From Kalmusia sp. IMI 367209 (lineage: Eukaryota; Ascomycota; Dothideomycetes; Pleosporales; Didymosphaeriaceae), in the NCBI GenBank assembly GCA_027946365.1, contig JAPEUQ010000016.1, positions 620,001 to 684,000 of the forward strand: a DNA stretch of 64,000 nucleotides. Direction: 5' to 3'. Positions 32,265 through 44,898 of this stretch are shown here, piece by piece. Below the pieces are notes generated by a model. The model was given only the letters and a program-made list of their open reading frames with translations, ran no database searches and was not told where the DNA came from. A program made the position numbers and the translations under genes. Every line of letters starts with the position of its first letter. The first letter of the stretch is position 1.

Positions 32265-33108
32265 GGATCTGACTGTGGAAAGGACGAGAAAGTAGGGTAG
32301 CAGGCGAGTAGTGTCTGAGGCAGGAAAGAATAGGCTCTCGGACTGGCGTTCGGAGATCGGTTCGTTGGATCGGGTCAGCGTGGATCATTCTGCATTGGAA
32401 GAGACGAACACTGTACTGCCTAGCGTGGGAAGACCCTGAACCTTGATGGAGTTGGGGTCTCGATTTCATGTATGTAGTTATAGGCTTTGTAATTTGACGT
32501 GCATATAACAGCAGCTCATATCCCACGATGCCAAAAATTCGTTAGCAAGTTGTTAGCAATTTACTAACTTAAAAGCCTAGAGACCTATCGTGGAGCGAGC
32601 TATCCTAGGACGGTCAATTCAGCCTCCGTACTTCTGACCTCACATCGATTAGACATATATTTACCAGTATCATCGATTTCGGTAATCTATATAATCTGCA
32701 AGACCGCAGACGCAGATACACAGCATCTCGGAAAGACAGGAGATCCTATAGGACAGCAAAAATTCTATATCGCATGAAAGTAGTCCCGGTTCGCCCAGGT
32801 ACCGATATATACCAATGCATAAAGGCAGCAAGAAAGAAGAATGCACTCCCTGCCGTAAACAGGAGAGGTGCTGACCTTGTATGAAAGACAGTGATCGTCG
32901 AACGCAGGAGAAAAAACTAGTACTTTAGACAAGAATTACTTTTCATTGGGTCAACTTGGTAGTGGACCTAGGGAGAGGGTGTCTCTTCAAAGTGGCTCTC
33001 GGGGCGGTACAGCGGCATCAATGATCTCACTCGTCTCGTGCTGGTAGATCGTGACGTCGATGCTGTGATTGTTAGCTGCATATTCATTGTGAGATCGTCG
33101 AGCTCAAC
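32265..33108. other. Convergent intergenic region
   Basis: AT-rich, between the 3' ends of YSH1 (+) and the GNAT gene (-). A possible last GNAT exon lies at about 32,990-33,062; nothing else recognised. Confidence 0.5.
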
Positions 33109-35645
33109 CTACACCTTGCCAAGCTTGAAGCCGACCTTGAACAAGTGGCCAGCCTTGCGGAACTTAAATTTTCTCATAAATTCCGTGATCCAATCTACGT
33201 TCTCGCCTTGCGCATGGGGGACGGTGACGTTGATGACCTTGACGACTCGGGCAGAGCCGTGCTTGAGATAATCCCCGCGGTTCACCCACTCGTAAGCGCA
33301 TTTGGACTGATAGCTTGTGTTGACCATCTCGAGGAGGCGATCTAGGAGACACTTGGCGATACCCTGGCGAACGAATCCGGGATGGACATACAGCTCCAGC
33401 TCGAAGGTGAAGCGGTACATGCTGCCTTTGTCGCAGAAGTCGTCAATGAAGGCAATACCGACGATACGCTCGTTGACGTAATCTTGCTTACCCCGTGGCA
33501 GGTTACCTTTGGCAACTGCAACGATGTACGGGAGACCTTCGTCAGTTATGGTGCTGATCCGTTCGATGATGTGGTTGAGGGTACGCTCATTGAACTCTGG
33601 AACGCTGATCGTCTCTTTGGCGTAATAATTATAGAGCTCCTAAGCCGACTTTTAGCATTGTACACTTTCTTCCGGGTCAGACTACTTACTCGGATCCCCT
33701 TAGCATCTGCAGCTTTGACTGGCCGGAAGTAGACATTTGTCGTTGGCCGATACCCGACGAAGGTCATCGGTTGCTGCGGGAAATTTGCGGCCGAATCTGG
33801 TCTGTTGCGCCTGTGCTCATGCCTCCTGTTACGCGCTTGCTTCTTTTGTGCGATTTCTATGAGATACTCGGTCGCTGACTTTCCTACACCAGGGTGCCGA
33901 TTGTCCTCATCCTCCGGGTCGAGTCCCACAACCAGAGGCTGTTCAGGCGGATTGATAAAACCACTATTGCCGTCATTGGGGTACTCCTCCCAGTATGGGC
34001 GGTTCTCTGTGATGTCAATGTTGCTGAGGGCTGTGGGAGCACGGTCGGGAAAAGCACGCCAAAAGTGTTGGGGTGCATCACCCTCAATCTTCGATGGGAT
34101 CCAACTTCGCGGGGCTATCTCCTTGTTGATCGTCTTTACGGCGACGACTTTATCATCGATGAACACGGACTCTCCTTCAACCTACAGCTTCTTAGCAAGA
34201 TCCTCTGGAGAAGCCAACATATACAGCACTAGATCAGAAGTTTGGAGACCCATCTTGGACAATACAGTCGCCGAACTTTGGAAAAGGGGCTGTAGTAGCG
34301 ATGTTTTGCTTACCTCTCTACCCTGATAGTCGGGCGTCGCAAGTTCATCAGTCAGATTCAGCGTGCAGCTCATATCATGGCCATTGATCCACTTTTCGAT
34401 GCTTGCACCGAAATGACGGTCCTGGAATTGGTTGCGGTACGTCCAGGACTCGGGAGGTGGTAACCAATCGCCATTCCAGTCTATCAGTTTCTTCACATCG
34501 TAATGTGGGTCACCCTCGCTGTCGGACTTGAAGCCGACTCCACCGTCGCTCTCATCATCGGTGGAGCGCGGTTTCATATCGCGAGCCTTTGGCCATACGT
34601 GCTTCGGGCGCGCTCGAACTGGAGAAGGCCAGCGGCTATTGTGGCGCTTCTTTGGCCGCGGGGGAGGCTCAGGCTTCGGGTCATCCCATCCCCAGCCTGC
34701 TTCCTCAAACAGCTTTCGCTCCTCTTCTTCGGTCAGCGGCTGAAGCTTGTCTTCTTCAGCGGGCGACGTAGGAGGCGAGAGCGGTGGCTTTGGTCGGCCA
34801 TTGGCAGTTTCACTAGGGATATGTCAGCATGTATGTATATACGTATGGACCCGCGACTGGTTATAAGACTTACTGCCCTGACTGTGTGGGTTCAGGCTGT
34901 GGAAGTTCCGCTTCCGCGGGCTCTCTCAGCTTGGGCTTCCCATCCGCACTCAGGCGTGTATTGTTGCGCGCCTGATTACGAATGTGAGGAGGTATGAAGG
35001 CTCTATCAGAGACCTTCATGGTGTTTGGCTTCTTGTTGTGTTGCCGAGGATTTCGGTGAGGTCGCGGCTTCTGGAAAGTGTGCGACGGATCAGACGCTGG
35101 AGGTTTTGGAGTGGAAGATGCGGGTGGGTGGAGTGAGGAAGATGCTGGACCACTCGAGTGAAAGTCTGGTGAGTCGGACGGGACAGTAGGCTTGTCGCGA
35201 GTATTGTCTGCTCTTGCGTGCTTGTCAAGCTTCTTCCACTTGCGATTCTTTCCCTAGATTCTATCAGCGAAAAATGCAACGTGATAGGTCCTGCGCAGTG
35301 ATAGGCCGAGACGAGGACACAAAGACATAAGAGCCAAAAGGCCCGGGCGCCAAGGCACAGGCACGTGGCGAGTGCAAACAAAAAGCATGACGAAATTCCC
35401 CAGGTGGGCAATCGCAGGTGTATCAGCTCACATACCTTGGACACACTGAACTTCTCCTGCTGCTGCCACGTCGGCTGGTCTACGGGCGAGATGGTAGGTT
35501 CGACTGTTGTTTCTGACAAACGTGGAGTGCTCTCGTTTGATTCGAATGGTGTTTGTGAGGCATGTAGCGCTTCGCGGTTGACCCTGCCAAAGTTTCCCGC
35601 CATGGCAGCTGCGTCCGCAGTGTTCGTACGTGAATGCTTTTTCAT
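33109..35645 (-). CDS. GNAT-family N-acetyltransferase with long disordered N-terminus
   Basis: Exons 35436-35645, 34874-35253, 34314-34812, 33690-34181 and 33115-33639 (introns 182, 61, 131-132, 50 and 44 bp class) keep one frame. The first ~250 residues are basic, Pro/Ser-rich and disordered (EEDKLQPLTEEEERKLFEEA, GWGWDDPK). A central fungal-specific segment follows (IDWNGDWLPPPESWTYRNQF; SWIPSKIEGDAPQHFWRAFP). The C-terminal acetyltransferase fold has VYFRPVKAADAKGIRELYNY and the acetyl-CoA-binding turn HPGFVRQGIAKCLLDRLLEM. The 3' end is uncertain: reading through gives GKV then TAG at 33109, while a GTGTAG donor there plus downstream VTIYQHETSEIIDAAV suggests one more exon that I could not splice in frame. 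The substrate is unknown. Divergent with ARL2. Confidence 0.82.
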
Positions 35646-36370
35646 AAGCGGAGCTGGGGCCGCGCTGGGGTGTATGCAAGAGAAAAGAGATTGTTGGAAG
35701 AAGTTTGAGGATGTTGGGGGAGAAGGTCGAGAACGTTGGGGGAGAAGGCCGAGGACTTTGGGTGAGCAGGTCTTATATAATGGATTTGGAGGGAGCTTAA
35801 GCCACGGTTCTGAGGCACGGTTCCGAACCAGGTAAGAGAGTTCTATTGAGACGCCACAATAGCCTGAACCTTGACTTGCGTTATTCTCTTACACATATTG
35901 TTGCCTTCAAGCAAGCCTAGAAAGATATATTATGCGTTATATAGTGTGAGAGTGAGCCGCCCAAACGATAGGGCCATCTGGAACACCAAGACAAGAGTAT
36001 AGCATAGAAGCCCATTGTAGGACGAGTTGCTCCAAGATGAATAATACGCACCAGTGCGGTCTCTAACCTTTGGTTCTATAATGGTATGTATTCTGCTTCC
36101 CTGCACACCGCGATGACTGTTTGAGAGCACACAACATCTGTTTGCTGTTGTCATACGGATTCGGAATTACAACAAAGACATGCTAACCATATGCCATTTT
36201 AGCCCTTCTCGTACGTGGCTAACATGAGATTCGTCGTGAGCTAGAGGAACCCGTTGGATGGTTGTGCGGATGGTTGTGCGATAGGTTGAAAGTGGAAGGT
36301 TTAGCCGACGCGCCAAAGTTGCATTCGATTCTGCCTGGCGGGAGGTCAACTCGACAATCATCAATGCAAA
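35646..36370. promoter_or_regulatory. Bidirectional intergenic region, GNAT gene / ARL2
   Basis: 725 bp between two divergent starts. Contains small unsupported frames only. Confidence 0.45.
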
Positions 36371-37175
36371 ATGTTATCGATCTTGCGCAAAGCCCGTCTG
36401 AAAGACAAGGAGATGAGGATATTGATGTTGTACGCATCCCAGCGCTTTTGTATCTGCAGACGTTGTTGCTGACTTGAAATGAGGGGACTGGACAATGCAG
36501 GAAAGACTACCATCGTCAAGAAGATCATGAACGAGGATGTGAACAGTGTTAGCCCAACGCTGGGATTCATCATCAAGACAATTGAATATGACGGGTAAGA
36601 GTAACACAGGAAGAAACAACGAGATCGAGAAACTAATAATAAAAAAGCTATAAGCTAAACATCTGTATTGCACCTACAAGCCACCTACCCGTCGGTTTGC
36701 TAATGGCACAGGGGACGTGGGGGGCCAAAAGACGTTGCGGACGTATTGGAAGAACTACTTTGAGAAGACTGACACGCTCATCTGGGTGGTAGATGCCACG
36801 GATCGCGAACGCATCGACGACTGTCGACATGAGCTAGAGGGGCTTCTGCTCGAGGAGGTTCGCTGGATCTAGCATGCACCGGTAGCATTGCCCGCTGACA
36901 TGTGTAGCGACTCATGGGCGCTAGCCTGCTCGTGTTCAAGAACAAGAGCGACGTTTCGGGATCTATGACAGAGGATGAGGTTCGACAGGTGCGTGGCATG
37001 TGACGTACATGAGGCCCGTTGTCCGGCCAATAACGCGGTGCAGGGTCTCCGGCTGGACGCTATCAAGACGCACAAATGGACCATCATGGCGTGCAGCGCG
37101 ATGACGGGCACGAACCTGCAGGAGGGGCTGCAGTGGGTGGTGCAGGACGCGAAAAGCAGGCTGTTTTTGTATTGA
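36371..37175 (+). CDS. ARL2: ADP-ribosylation factor-like GTPase 2 (Arl2/Cin4/Alp41)
   Basis: Small GTPase acting with tubulin cofactors in tubulin folding and microtubule biogenesis. Exons 36371-36429, 36484-36594, 36648-36664, 36712-36857, 36908-36988 and 37044-37175 give 181 aa in one frame. Motifs: P-loop GLDNAGKTT (split after MLG), switch [19 protein letters not shown], switch [22 protein letters not shown], the guanine-specificity motif NKSD and the CSAMTG motif. The start [17 protein letters not shown] has no Gly2, so it is not myristoylated through that position, as is usual for fungal Arl2. Exon 3 is a 17-nt microexon. The family is about 180-185 residues. Lies just upstream of and parallel to the gelsolin-domain gene. 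Confidence 0.95.
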
Positions 37176-37614
37176 TCCACCTTTGCGATGCCGTGGGCTT
37201 GGGCAGAGGGTGAGCTGCAAGGGGCAACAACCGCGCTTTGGGGGGGTGGAAAAGTGGGCAGCACGCGGCAACGGTCTCGGGCGCCGTCAGCTGCGAAGGC
37301 TAGAAAAGTCACAACAAACAAAAAGGAGAAATAGACGTTCAATTGAATCACGCTCCCAACCCCAACATTGCATGTGCAGACGCTCGCTTCTTGCTCGAGT
37401 ATACCCAGGACGATCTGCGTTTCAGCATATTCGAAACAACCAGGGGGGCTGCCGGCCAAGACATGAACCGAGTGCCCGTGTAACTCAACGTCCGTGTGTT
37501 TAGCTCCAAGTCATCCCAGCACCACATTCATTTGCAGGACATTCACGCACGCGTGCTGCCGTGTTGGGCGCAAGTCGGAATTGGCGTGTTTACTACCAGG
37601 GCCCGGTCGCCATA

Positions 37615-40600
37615 ATGTCGAATCCAGACGAGGTCGATCCTCGTCAGTTCCTCGAGCGCATGCGCACGCTGTCAGAGAAGAGAGACCAGCAGGACGCCGA
37701 GAGGGTCAAGAAACTCGAGGAAGAGCTGATACAGGGCCGTAGCGAGCGACTCGCGCGCAGAGCTGGTATGCCCCCAGCCGTCAGAATTTGCTTGCATCTC
37801 GTTTGAGCTCACCAGCAAAACAGAACGTGCACGCTCTCTGTCCCCCGACAAGCCCACCACGCCCCAATCGCATCGCTCTGCCGCCGATACACCTCGAAGC
37901 GTCCAGGAGAAGGCTGCCGACACGCCTACACCCACCATGGAGCCGCCGTCGCAGGAGGTGGCTCGCGAAGATTCTCTCCAGCGGCTGACAGGCTCGCCGG
38001 CTCAGGTCCTCGAGGACATCGAACCGAAGAAGCCTGTTCCCAACGCGGCAGCATTGAGTCGATCCGGCACGCTGTCGTGGCAGCAGCGAAGACCCCAATC
38101 GGGTAGCACGCGGAGGCCACTTTCGGTTGCGTCTACTTCTGCAGACCGAGCGGCGGTCAGCCCCTCTCGCGACACCTCCCAACCCTCCTCCCCGGAGCGA
38201 CCCGCCTCGCGAACCCAAATAGCACAATCGCTGGGCTCCAAAGACCCTTCTTGGTTCAGACAAACGCCAGATCGAGGAATTGGCTCCGCGGCATACAGGA
38301 AGAACCAGGAGGACGATGTATCGGAGACTGGCTCTATCTCGGGGAGGAGACAGCTTCCTGGCATGTCGCGGGAGTCGACGGCGGAGCCTGAAGCAACAAG
38401 CCCGCCACCAGCGAGCGCCCGATCAAGTGACTCTATTCGCAGCAGCACTCTTCTTAGCAGTCGTTTCTCTACTACTGCATCTACACCTGGCGTGGACGAA
38501 GATTCGTCTGTCAGAGCGAAATCGCCGATGCCTGTACTGGACGCGCAAAAGTTCCCGCCTCCGTCAGAGAGTAGTTCATCTGTAGACGGAGGTGATCGTG
38601 GAGCTTCAGTGCGGGGGCTCGCAATGTCGCCGACGCAGGGGAGGATATCGCCTGAGCGCCCTGCTTCTCCAACCAAAGGCATGGGAGGCTTTGTCCAAAG
38701 TGCGATCATGAAGCGCAGCGATAGTGTCAGTAAGAGATGGAGTGCTCAAGCACCGCCGGGTTTGAGCAGGCAAAATTCTACCCTGAGTAACAGGGGGAGC
38801 ACTTACGGCACGCTGTCAAGATCCGATGTAAGGCCTAGTACTTTAAGTCGAGACAACTCGATGGAGCCTTCCTCACGCCCAGGTTCTAGCTCCAGCAATG
38901 CAACCATCACAAAGACCGCGACAGAAAGTGCACAAAAAGCGGAATTTGTCAAACCTGCGCTGCCACATCACAACCGTAGTAAGTCCGTTGCATCCACGTT
39001 CAGCGAAGAACACCGGCAGCAGGACGAAACCTCGCCGCCAAGTCCATCGAAGCGCTGGAGCCCCACAAAGTCAAGCTGGTTGGAAAGTGCTCTGAACAAG
39101 CCGGAGTCTCCAAAGCCTAAACAGCCGCCTCCTCAGCAACCTGCGTGGATGAGTGAGATAAATCGCATCAAGCAACAGCGTGGTAGTGTCGACCTTGGCA
39201 AAGCCAGCCCATTGCAGAGCCCGCCTGGCGATACTATAATCTCTGGGAGGTCCTCGCCTATCAAGGACATCCAGTTGAGACCTGTAGGCCTGCGTAGTAG
39301 ACCGGATTCGCCGAAGAAGGAAGACCCAGCTCCTTTCGAAAAGGCCATCAAACCTACAAATAATTTACATGAAAAACCCGAGTCTCCCAAGAAAGAGGAG
39401 CCAGATATAATTGAAAAAGATACACCACCTGTGCAGCCTTCGCCAAAACCAAAACCAACGATAGCTCCCAAACCATCAACTCCTGGTAAAGATGATTTCA
39501 AGGCAATAGATAAACTAGCGTCACCAACTGAGGAGTCCGAAGCACTTAAGAGTCCACCCACTATAACGAGCTCGAAACCCACAATCTCCACTTCTCGCTT
39601 TGCTAAAGACTCTACTCTTTCATCTCCTGCGTCAAAATCAAAACCTGACACCCCGCCAAAGAAGGATTTCCGTGCCAACCTGAAATCGCGTCAACCTGTC
39701 TCGACTACTGCAAAGAAAGATGAGGTTAACGAGTTACAGAACGTGTTTGGCAAGTTAAGACGAACGGAAACGAAAAATTATGTTGCTCCCGACACGTTCA
39801 AGAACAATATTCTCCAAGGAAAGAGTGCTTTGAATATCACTGGTGGACCGAAACCTTCTGTTCGCCGAGACGAGTTCAGGGATAGTCTCGTGACCCAAAA
39901 GGCTGCAATGCTGGCGAAAGCTCAAGAGACAGGATCTGCTGCCCACAAAAGGGCCGACAGCTCAGCGAAAGACACTCCTCCACCCGAGGCTCTAGTAGCT
40001 CGGAAGACTCTAGGAAGATCGGACAGTATCTCCAAACCCGCCCCTCCAAGGGAGGAAGATGCTGCACCGGAGGCAATCGCGCGGAAACAAAGTCTTCGTA
40101 CAAACAAACCGGTGCTAGCAGAGAAACCGAAACAGCCAGCTGCACTTTTCGCACCCAAAGATGGCATAAAGTCTAGCAAGCTCGCGGATCGTTTCAACCC
40201 GGCTTTGGCAAATATGTTGGCAAGAGGACCACCACCCATGGCTTCTAATGCAGGCCCTTCCAGTGACAACGCAGACGATGCCCCAAGCAAGCCGACTCGG
40301 GAGGAGAAGACTGGTCCGGCCCCGGAGCTGACGCACATGACCAAGGGAAGAGCACGAGGGCCAAAGCGACGAGCACCAGCCGCTAAGAAGACCGAGCCCA
40401 AGCAAGATGAGATTCCACCAAAGGTGAATAACGAGAAGGTGGCCCCGCTTGCTAAAGTTCCGCTGGTTAAAACCGAACATGTGTTACCAAGTTCTGAGCC
40501 GTCGGAGACTGACAATGGCCTAGAAGATTCTCTAGTAGCGAGGACACCAGCTCGAAACTCCCTCAAGGAGAAGCCAATTACCCCAGCGAAATCACCAGTT

Positions 40601-42663
40601 CTGACCAAGAGGCTCTCAAAGTCACCGACCCCGGAACCTCCGAAGAAGCCTGCGTCTTTGGAACTGAAACGGGACGTGTCCTCGGAGGTTTATGTTGCTC
40701 CACAAAAGTCAACATTTCCAACAACCACACAGTCTTCCAGACCATTACCCTCACCGTCGTCTTCGTTTGCTAGCCAGACCCCTTCTACACATTCACGACC
40801 CTTGCCAACCCCTCCGCCCAGGGCAGATACCCAGGCTTTGAAGGAAATTGCGCCACCCAACACAGATGGCTCGAGAAACGAGGAGCGGTCGCCTGATAAG
40901 CCAGCATTTTCTGTGAAGAGTGCTACAGCTCTGTGGGGTCGTCAATCCGCATCGTCATCACCTATTCCAGAAAAACCGAAATCACCGATCAAACTTCCTA
41001 CAAGAGCAGACGAACGGGCAGCAATGCAGGGTGCCGGTCTAGGAGGCCCTGCCGAGGCACCAGAGTCACTGCAGCCTAGGCCTCTTGCACCGAAGCCAAA
41101 GCCTGCAGGCCTAGGTTTGGGTAGCCTTGGAAGTCTAGGTGGGCTCGTCGCAGCACGATCAAGAGAATCGAGTCCACCTAAGCCTTACTCGGCGAAGGCA
41201 TCTCCAATATCACCACCTATGATGGGCAGTCGGCCCCAGTCGGAGCCTTTCAAGGACTCTCCCACACCTGAGAAACCTGCTGGTATCTTTGCGGAATTCT
41301 TTGATGAAGCGCCCGTCACAACAGAAAATTTGTCCGAGCATATCGATACGGTCCGTATATTGAAGACTCCACCATTCGACTTTGGCCCTAATGGAAAAAT
41401 CAGGACTCTCCGCAAGCAAATCCATGAGGTTACAGGCGATGGAAAATTGATCTCTATTCCTGTACAGGAAGAGCACATTCTATTCCAGGACTCCATGTAC
41501 CTCTGTACCCACACCTTCGACGGCTCCAATGGCGCCAAGACAACAGAGGTCTATCTTTGGGCAGGTGATGGAGTAGCAGAGCCTACCATTGAGGATGTGC
41601 AGCTGTTTGCAAGGAACTACTCTAAGCAAAACCAAGCGAAGCTAATACCGATTCGACAAGGAAAGGAAACGCCGAACTTCCTCGACGCATTGGGAGGCAT
41701 CATCATCACACGACGGGGTACGAATCCGCCATCTAAGGAATACATGCTGTGCGGCCGTCGACATCTACGCCGCCTCGTGTTCGACGAGGTCGACTTCTCG
41801 CTGAAGAGTCTCTGCTCAGGATACGCATACATTGTCTCCACGACAGGAGGCAAAGTTTATCTCTGGAAAGGACGCGGCTGTTGTGCAGAAGAACTAGCCG
41901 GTGCGCGTTTAATGGGAATGGACTTGGCCCCAGGTGGCAACTTCCTCGAAATCAACGAAGGCGCGGAGCCGGAGGAGATGATCAACATCTTCCCCCCGAG
42001 CGTAGGTAAAGGACCTGCGATTCCTCGGTCGGCGGACCACTGGCGTTACAAAGCCACCTCGGACCGATATCAAACGCGGCTCTTCAAGGTCGAGCAGCAG
42101 CAATCATCGGGATGGGGGAGCCTCCAGGTGAGCGCTTTCCTCCCCATGCTGCGCCGGCCGTCGTGGCAGTTTTCTAGAAGAATGTCCACTGAACGGGAAC
42201 AGACGCCAAGTCCCCCCAAGTCCCCGCTTCCGCCAGGGATGAGCACGAAAGTCGTGGAGGTTATGCCATTTTGCCAGCGGGATCTGGAGCCGGAGCATGT
42301 CTATGTCTTGGATGCCTTCTTCGAGTTGTACATGTAAGTCATCCACAATCTTATTGTATCATTACACTAAACCTTTCCAGTATTGTTGGCTCTCTATCGC
42401 GTTCGCAGCATCATGCCTTCTCCACGGCGCTCATGTTTGCGCAAGAATACGGCATCTTGGCGGTATCCGAAGAAGATAGGCCTTTCATGCCCGTTACTAC
42501 GATTGTGCTTGAAGGAGTACCTCGGGACATGAAGGCAGTGTTCCGGTTCTGGAACGACGCTATGATACCTGCTGCAGGTCTCATGCGTGGAAAACTGGGT
42601 CGTGGCAAGAGTCTACGGATCGTAGGCCTAGAAAAGGCGATTGAGGCGACGCGTCAACGATGA
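37615..42663 (+). CDS. Large disordered protein with C-terminal gelsolin-like repeats (DUF4045 type)
   Basis: Exons 37615-37765, 37824-42333 and 42381-42663 give 1,647 aa in one frame. The N-terminus is a short coiled coil (FLERMRTLSEKRDQQDAERV). Residues ~60-1200 are Ser/Pro/Lys-rich and disordered, with many SPxK/R-type sites likely to be phosphorylated. A conserved block near residue 610-720 (ELQNVFGKLRRTETKNYVAP; FKNNILQGKSALNITGGPKP) is typical of this fungal family. The last ~400 residues carry gelsolin/villin-like folds (EVYLWAGDGVAEPTIEDVQL; FLDALGGIIITRRG; GKVYLWKGRGC; RIVGLEKAIEATRQR). Such domains bind actin in other proteins, so a cortical actin or polarity role is plausible but not shown. 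A further small intron near 42,128 (GTGAGC) cannot be excluded. Confidence 0.88.
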
Positions 42664-43960
42664 TGTTCCACTTGTCCTGGTCATGGCATAGTGATGTAGG
42701 ATCGGGATTCTACGACTTACATACGCTGATGATTATGATGGATGGCACTATACTTCTTGGTTGTATTCTTAGTTTCGGGATCGGTGTTTACAGTGTAGAT
42801 ATGCTGGGACAGCGGGTGGCGCAATGGTTTCGGACTTTGGCTTATCGCTCCTATGGAGTAAAAACTCTTGTTACGTTTTAATTCTATATCTATATTTTGG
42901 GTACTGCATTCGACATCCATCTTTGTCCAGCTCGCACCTGCTGGATCTACTTTGGCTTCTGAAGCCCAATAGAAAGATCAAGTGTGGTTGTCATGCAATC
43001 AGGAGACCACCGTATAATGAGATAGTTAAGGTCGTAGACTGTGTTTCACCCACGTGCCCAGCTAGTACGTGCTTGCTTGTCACATTGCGAATGGCATGGT
43101 TGTGTTGGTTGGCATGGGCAAATATCCGGTAAGCCGGTCCGTATTCCTCTCCCTTTGATTAACACGCCATTCCTCAAATCACAGCGTCGAGGAGTGAAAA
43201 TGACGCCATGGCACATGGCATTTACGAACTTACAAATGCATACCCCATGGGGTTCACGTTGCACGACGCTAGAGCGTGCGGCAGAACGGTAGATGTGCAG
43301 GATCGTGAGCAAACGTTTACGAAACGCTCCAGCGAACACGAGACCACGATGTTCAAGAAACCATTTTTCAGAGGGATGGTCATACTTCCAAGGAATATTC
43401 TCCACTTAAACGTTTCATACGCCCATTCGTCCTGGCTGCTCGGCAAGCCGCTCAACATCCGGGCGGACCCCCAGCAGCCAGGCAAAAATCTGGAGCCGAG
43501 CATAGATTAATATCGCCTTCACATAGCCCAACGGTCACGCCGGGCTACACAAATTGCAACAAAACGTCTCGTGTTCCTATTCGCTGCCGCACACCTCACT
43601 AGCCCTCACTCGTGGAACTGACACGGAAAGAGACGCATCAAGTGACTTTTCACACCAGTCCTGCTCCCTCTGCGGCTCTACCGCTGCTCCGTACCGGGTC
43701 GCCGTGGGTGGCCACGCAATCTAGGAAACAAGACGGAAGTATGCGTTCAAGGCGACGTTTAGGGGAGGAGGGTCGGGCATCCAGCGGTCAGGACAAGGAA
43801 TATACAACTGCTATATAACAGCGCCTGCAAACCCGGGTATTCGAGCGTGATCGTCTCGTCAGTGCAGAGCGCATCCTTTCCCTCCCTCCCTTTCAACGCC
43901 CGTGCCACTCTATATCTCGCAATACCCAGAGTGCAACTTTCCTTCTTCCATAGAGCAGTT
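42664..43960. other. Intergenic upstream of the LPMO gene
   Basis: 1.3 kb. 3' UTR of the gelsolin-domain gene on the left and the LPMO promoter on the right. Small frames on both strands overlap one another and lack protein-like features. Confidence 0.5.
43812..43818 (+). promoter_or_regulatory. TATA box of the LPMO gene
   Basis: TATATAA, 143 bp upstream of the ATG at 43961, followed by a pyrimidine-rich leader (CCTTTCCCTCCCTCCC). Confidence 0.55.
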
Positions 43961-44898
43961 ATGCGGTCCTACCTCTTGGCTGCGGCGTTGCCCGCGCTGG
44001 CTGCTGCCCACGGTCACGTCGAGCAGGTCGCTGCTGATGGCAAGTTGTACCAGGGATGGAACGCCGCGTTCCAGTACCAGAATCCTATCCCTGCCACCGT
44101 TGGCTGGCGTGCGGATAACCTGGATAACGGGTTCGTCAGCCCGGATGCGTTTGGCACGGCGGCCATCTCCTGCCATAAGAATGCGGTAAATGGAGGTGCT
44201 TTCGTATCGATCAAGGCAGGAAGCAAGGCGACGTTGTACTGGGATACATGGCCGGTTACGCACAAAGGTAAGAAGATTGGGGGGATGTTTTCCTATCTCA
44301 TGTCTCTCTGAATCTGGGAGTTTCGAAGGAGTGGACTCATGTTAGGGCAAAGGGCGAATCTCAGAAGTATATGAAAGAACGATGGAATGCTAAGACGTCT
44401 ATCAGGCCCTGTGATCGACTACATCGCGCCCTTCGCCGACTCAGCCGCGTCGCTCTCGTGGACCAAACTCGCCCAGTCGGGCTGGATCTCTGGCTCCAAC
44501 CCAGGCACCTGGGCCACGGACACGCTGATCGCGCAGAACAACAGCTGGCCCGTAACCATCCCGTCTAACCTCGCGCCCGGCAAATACGTCGTGCGCCACG
44601 AGATCATCGCGCTGCACGCCGCGGGCTCCACCAACGGAGCCCAGGCGTACCCCCAGTGCATCAACTTCGAGGTCACTGGTAGCGGGACCGGAAAGCCGCA
44701 GGGCGGCGTGGCGGCTACGACCTTTTACAAGGCTTCTGGTGAGTTGTTGCGCTTTGCAGAGTGTTGGGGATTGACCGCTGACGATTCATAGACCCCGGGA
44801 TTTTGTTCAATTTGTACACCGCTTTCACTTCGTACACCATCCCTGGACCGGCGCTTGGGAAGATCGCGAAGAGGGAGCACGCACGCGAGTTCAAGTGA
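43961..44898 (+). CDS. AA9 lytic polysaccharide monooxygenase, secreted
   Basis: Copper enzyme that oxidatively cleaves cellulose or related beta-glucans in plant cell walls. Exons 43961-44267, 44406-44738 and 44792-44898 give 248 aa. The signal peptide MRSYLLAAALPALAAA is followed by the mature N-terminal His of HGHVEQV, the first ligand of the histidine brace. The second brace His is in the block before GPVIDYIAP (WPVTHKGP), and the axial-Tyr region is AQAYPQCINFEV. Paired Cys occur in AISCHKN and YPQC. WTKLAQSGW and the KYVVRHEIIALH strand are typical AA9 blocks. No cellulose-binding module or linker; it ends KREHAREFK soon after the catalytic fold. Probably carbon-regulated, as is usual for the family, but I identified no proven CreA or XlnR site. 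Confidence 0.95.

Noticed and set aside
43041..43503. Overlapping 80-120-codon frames on both strands upstream of the LPMO
   Set aside because: No splice, promoter or motif support; mutually overlapping antisense frames.
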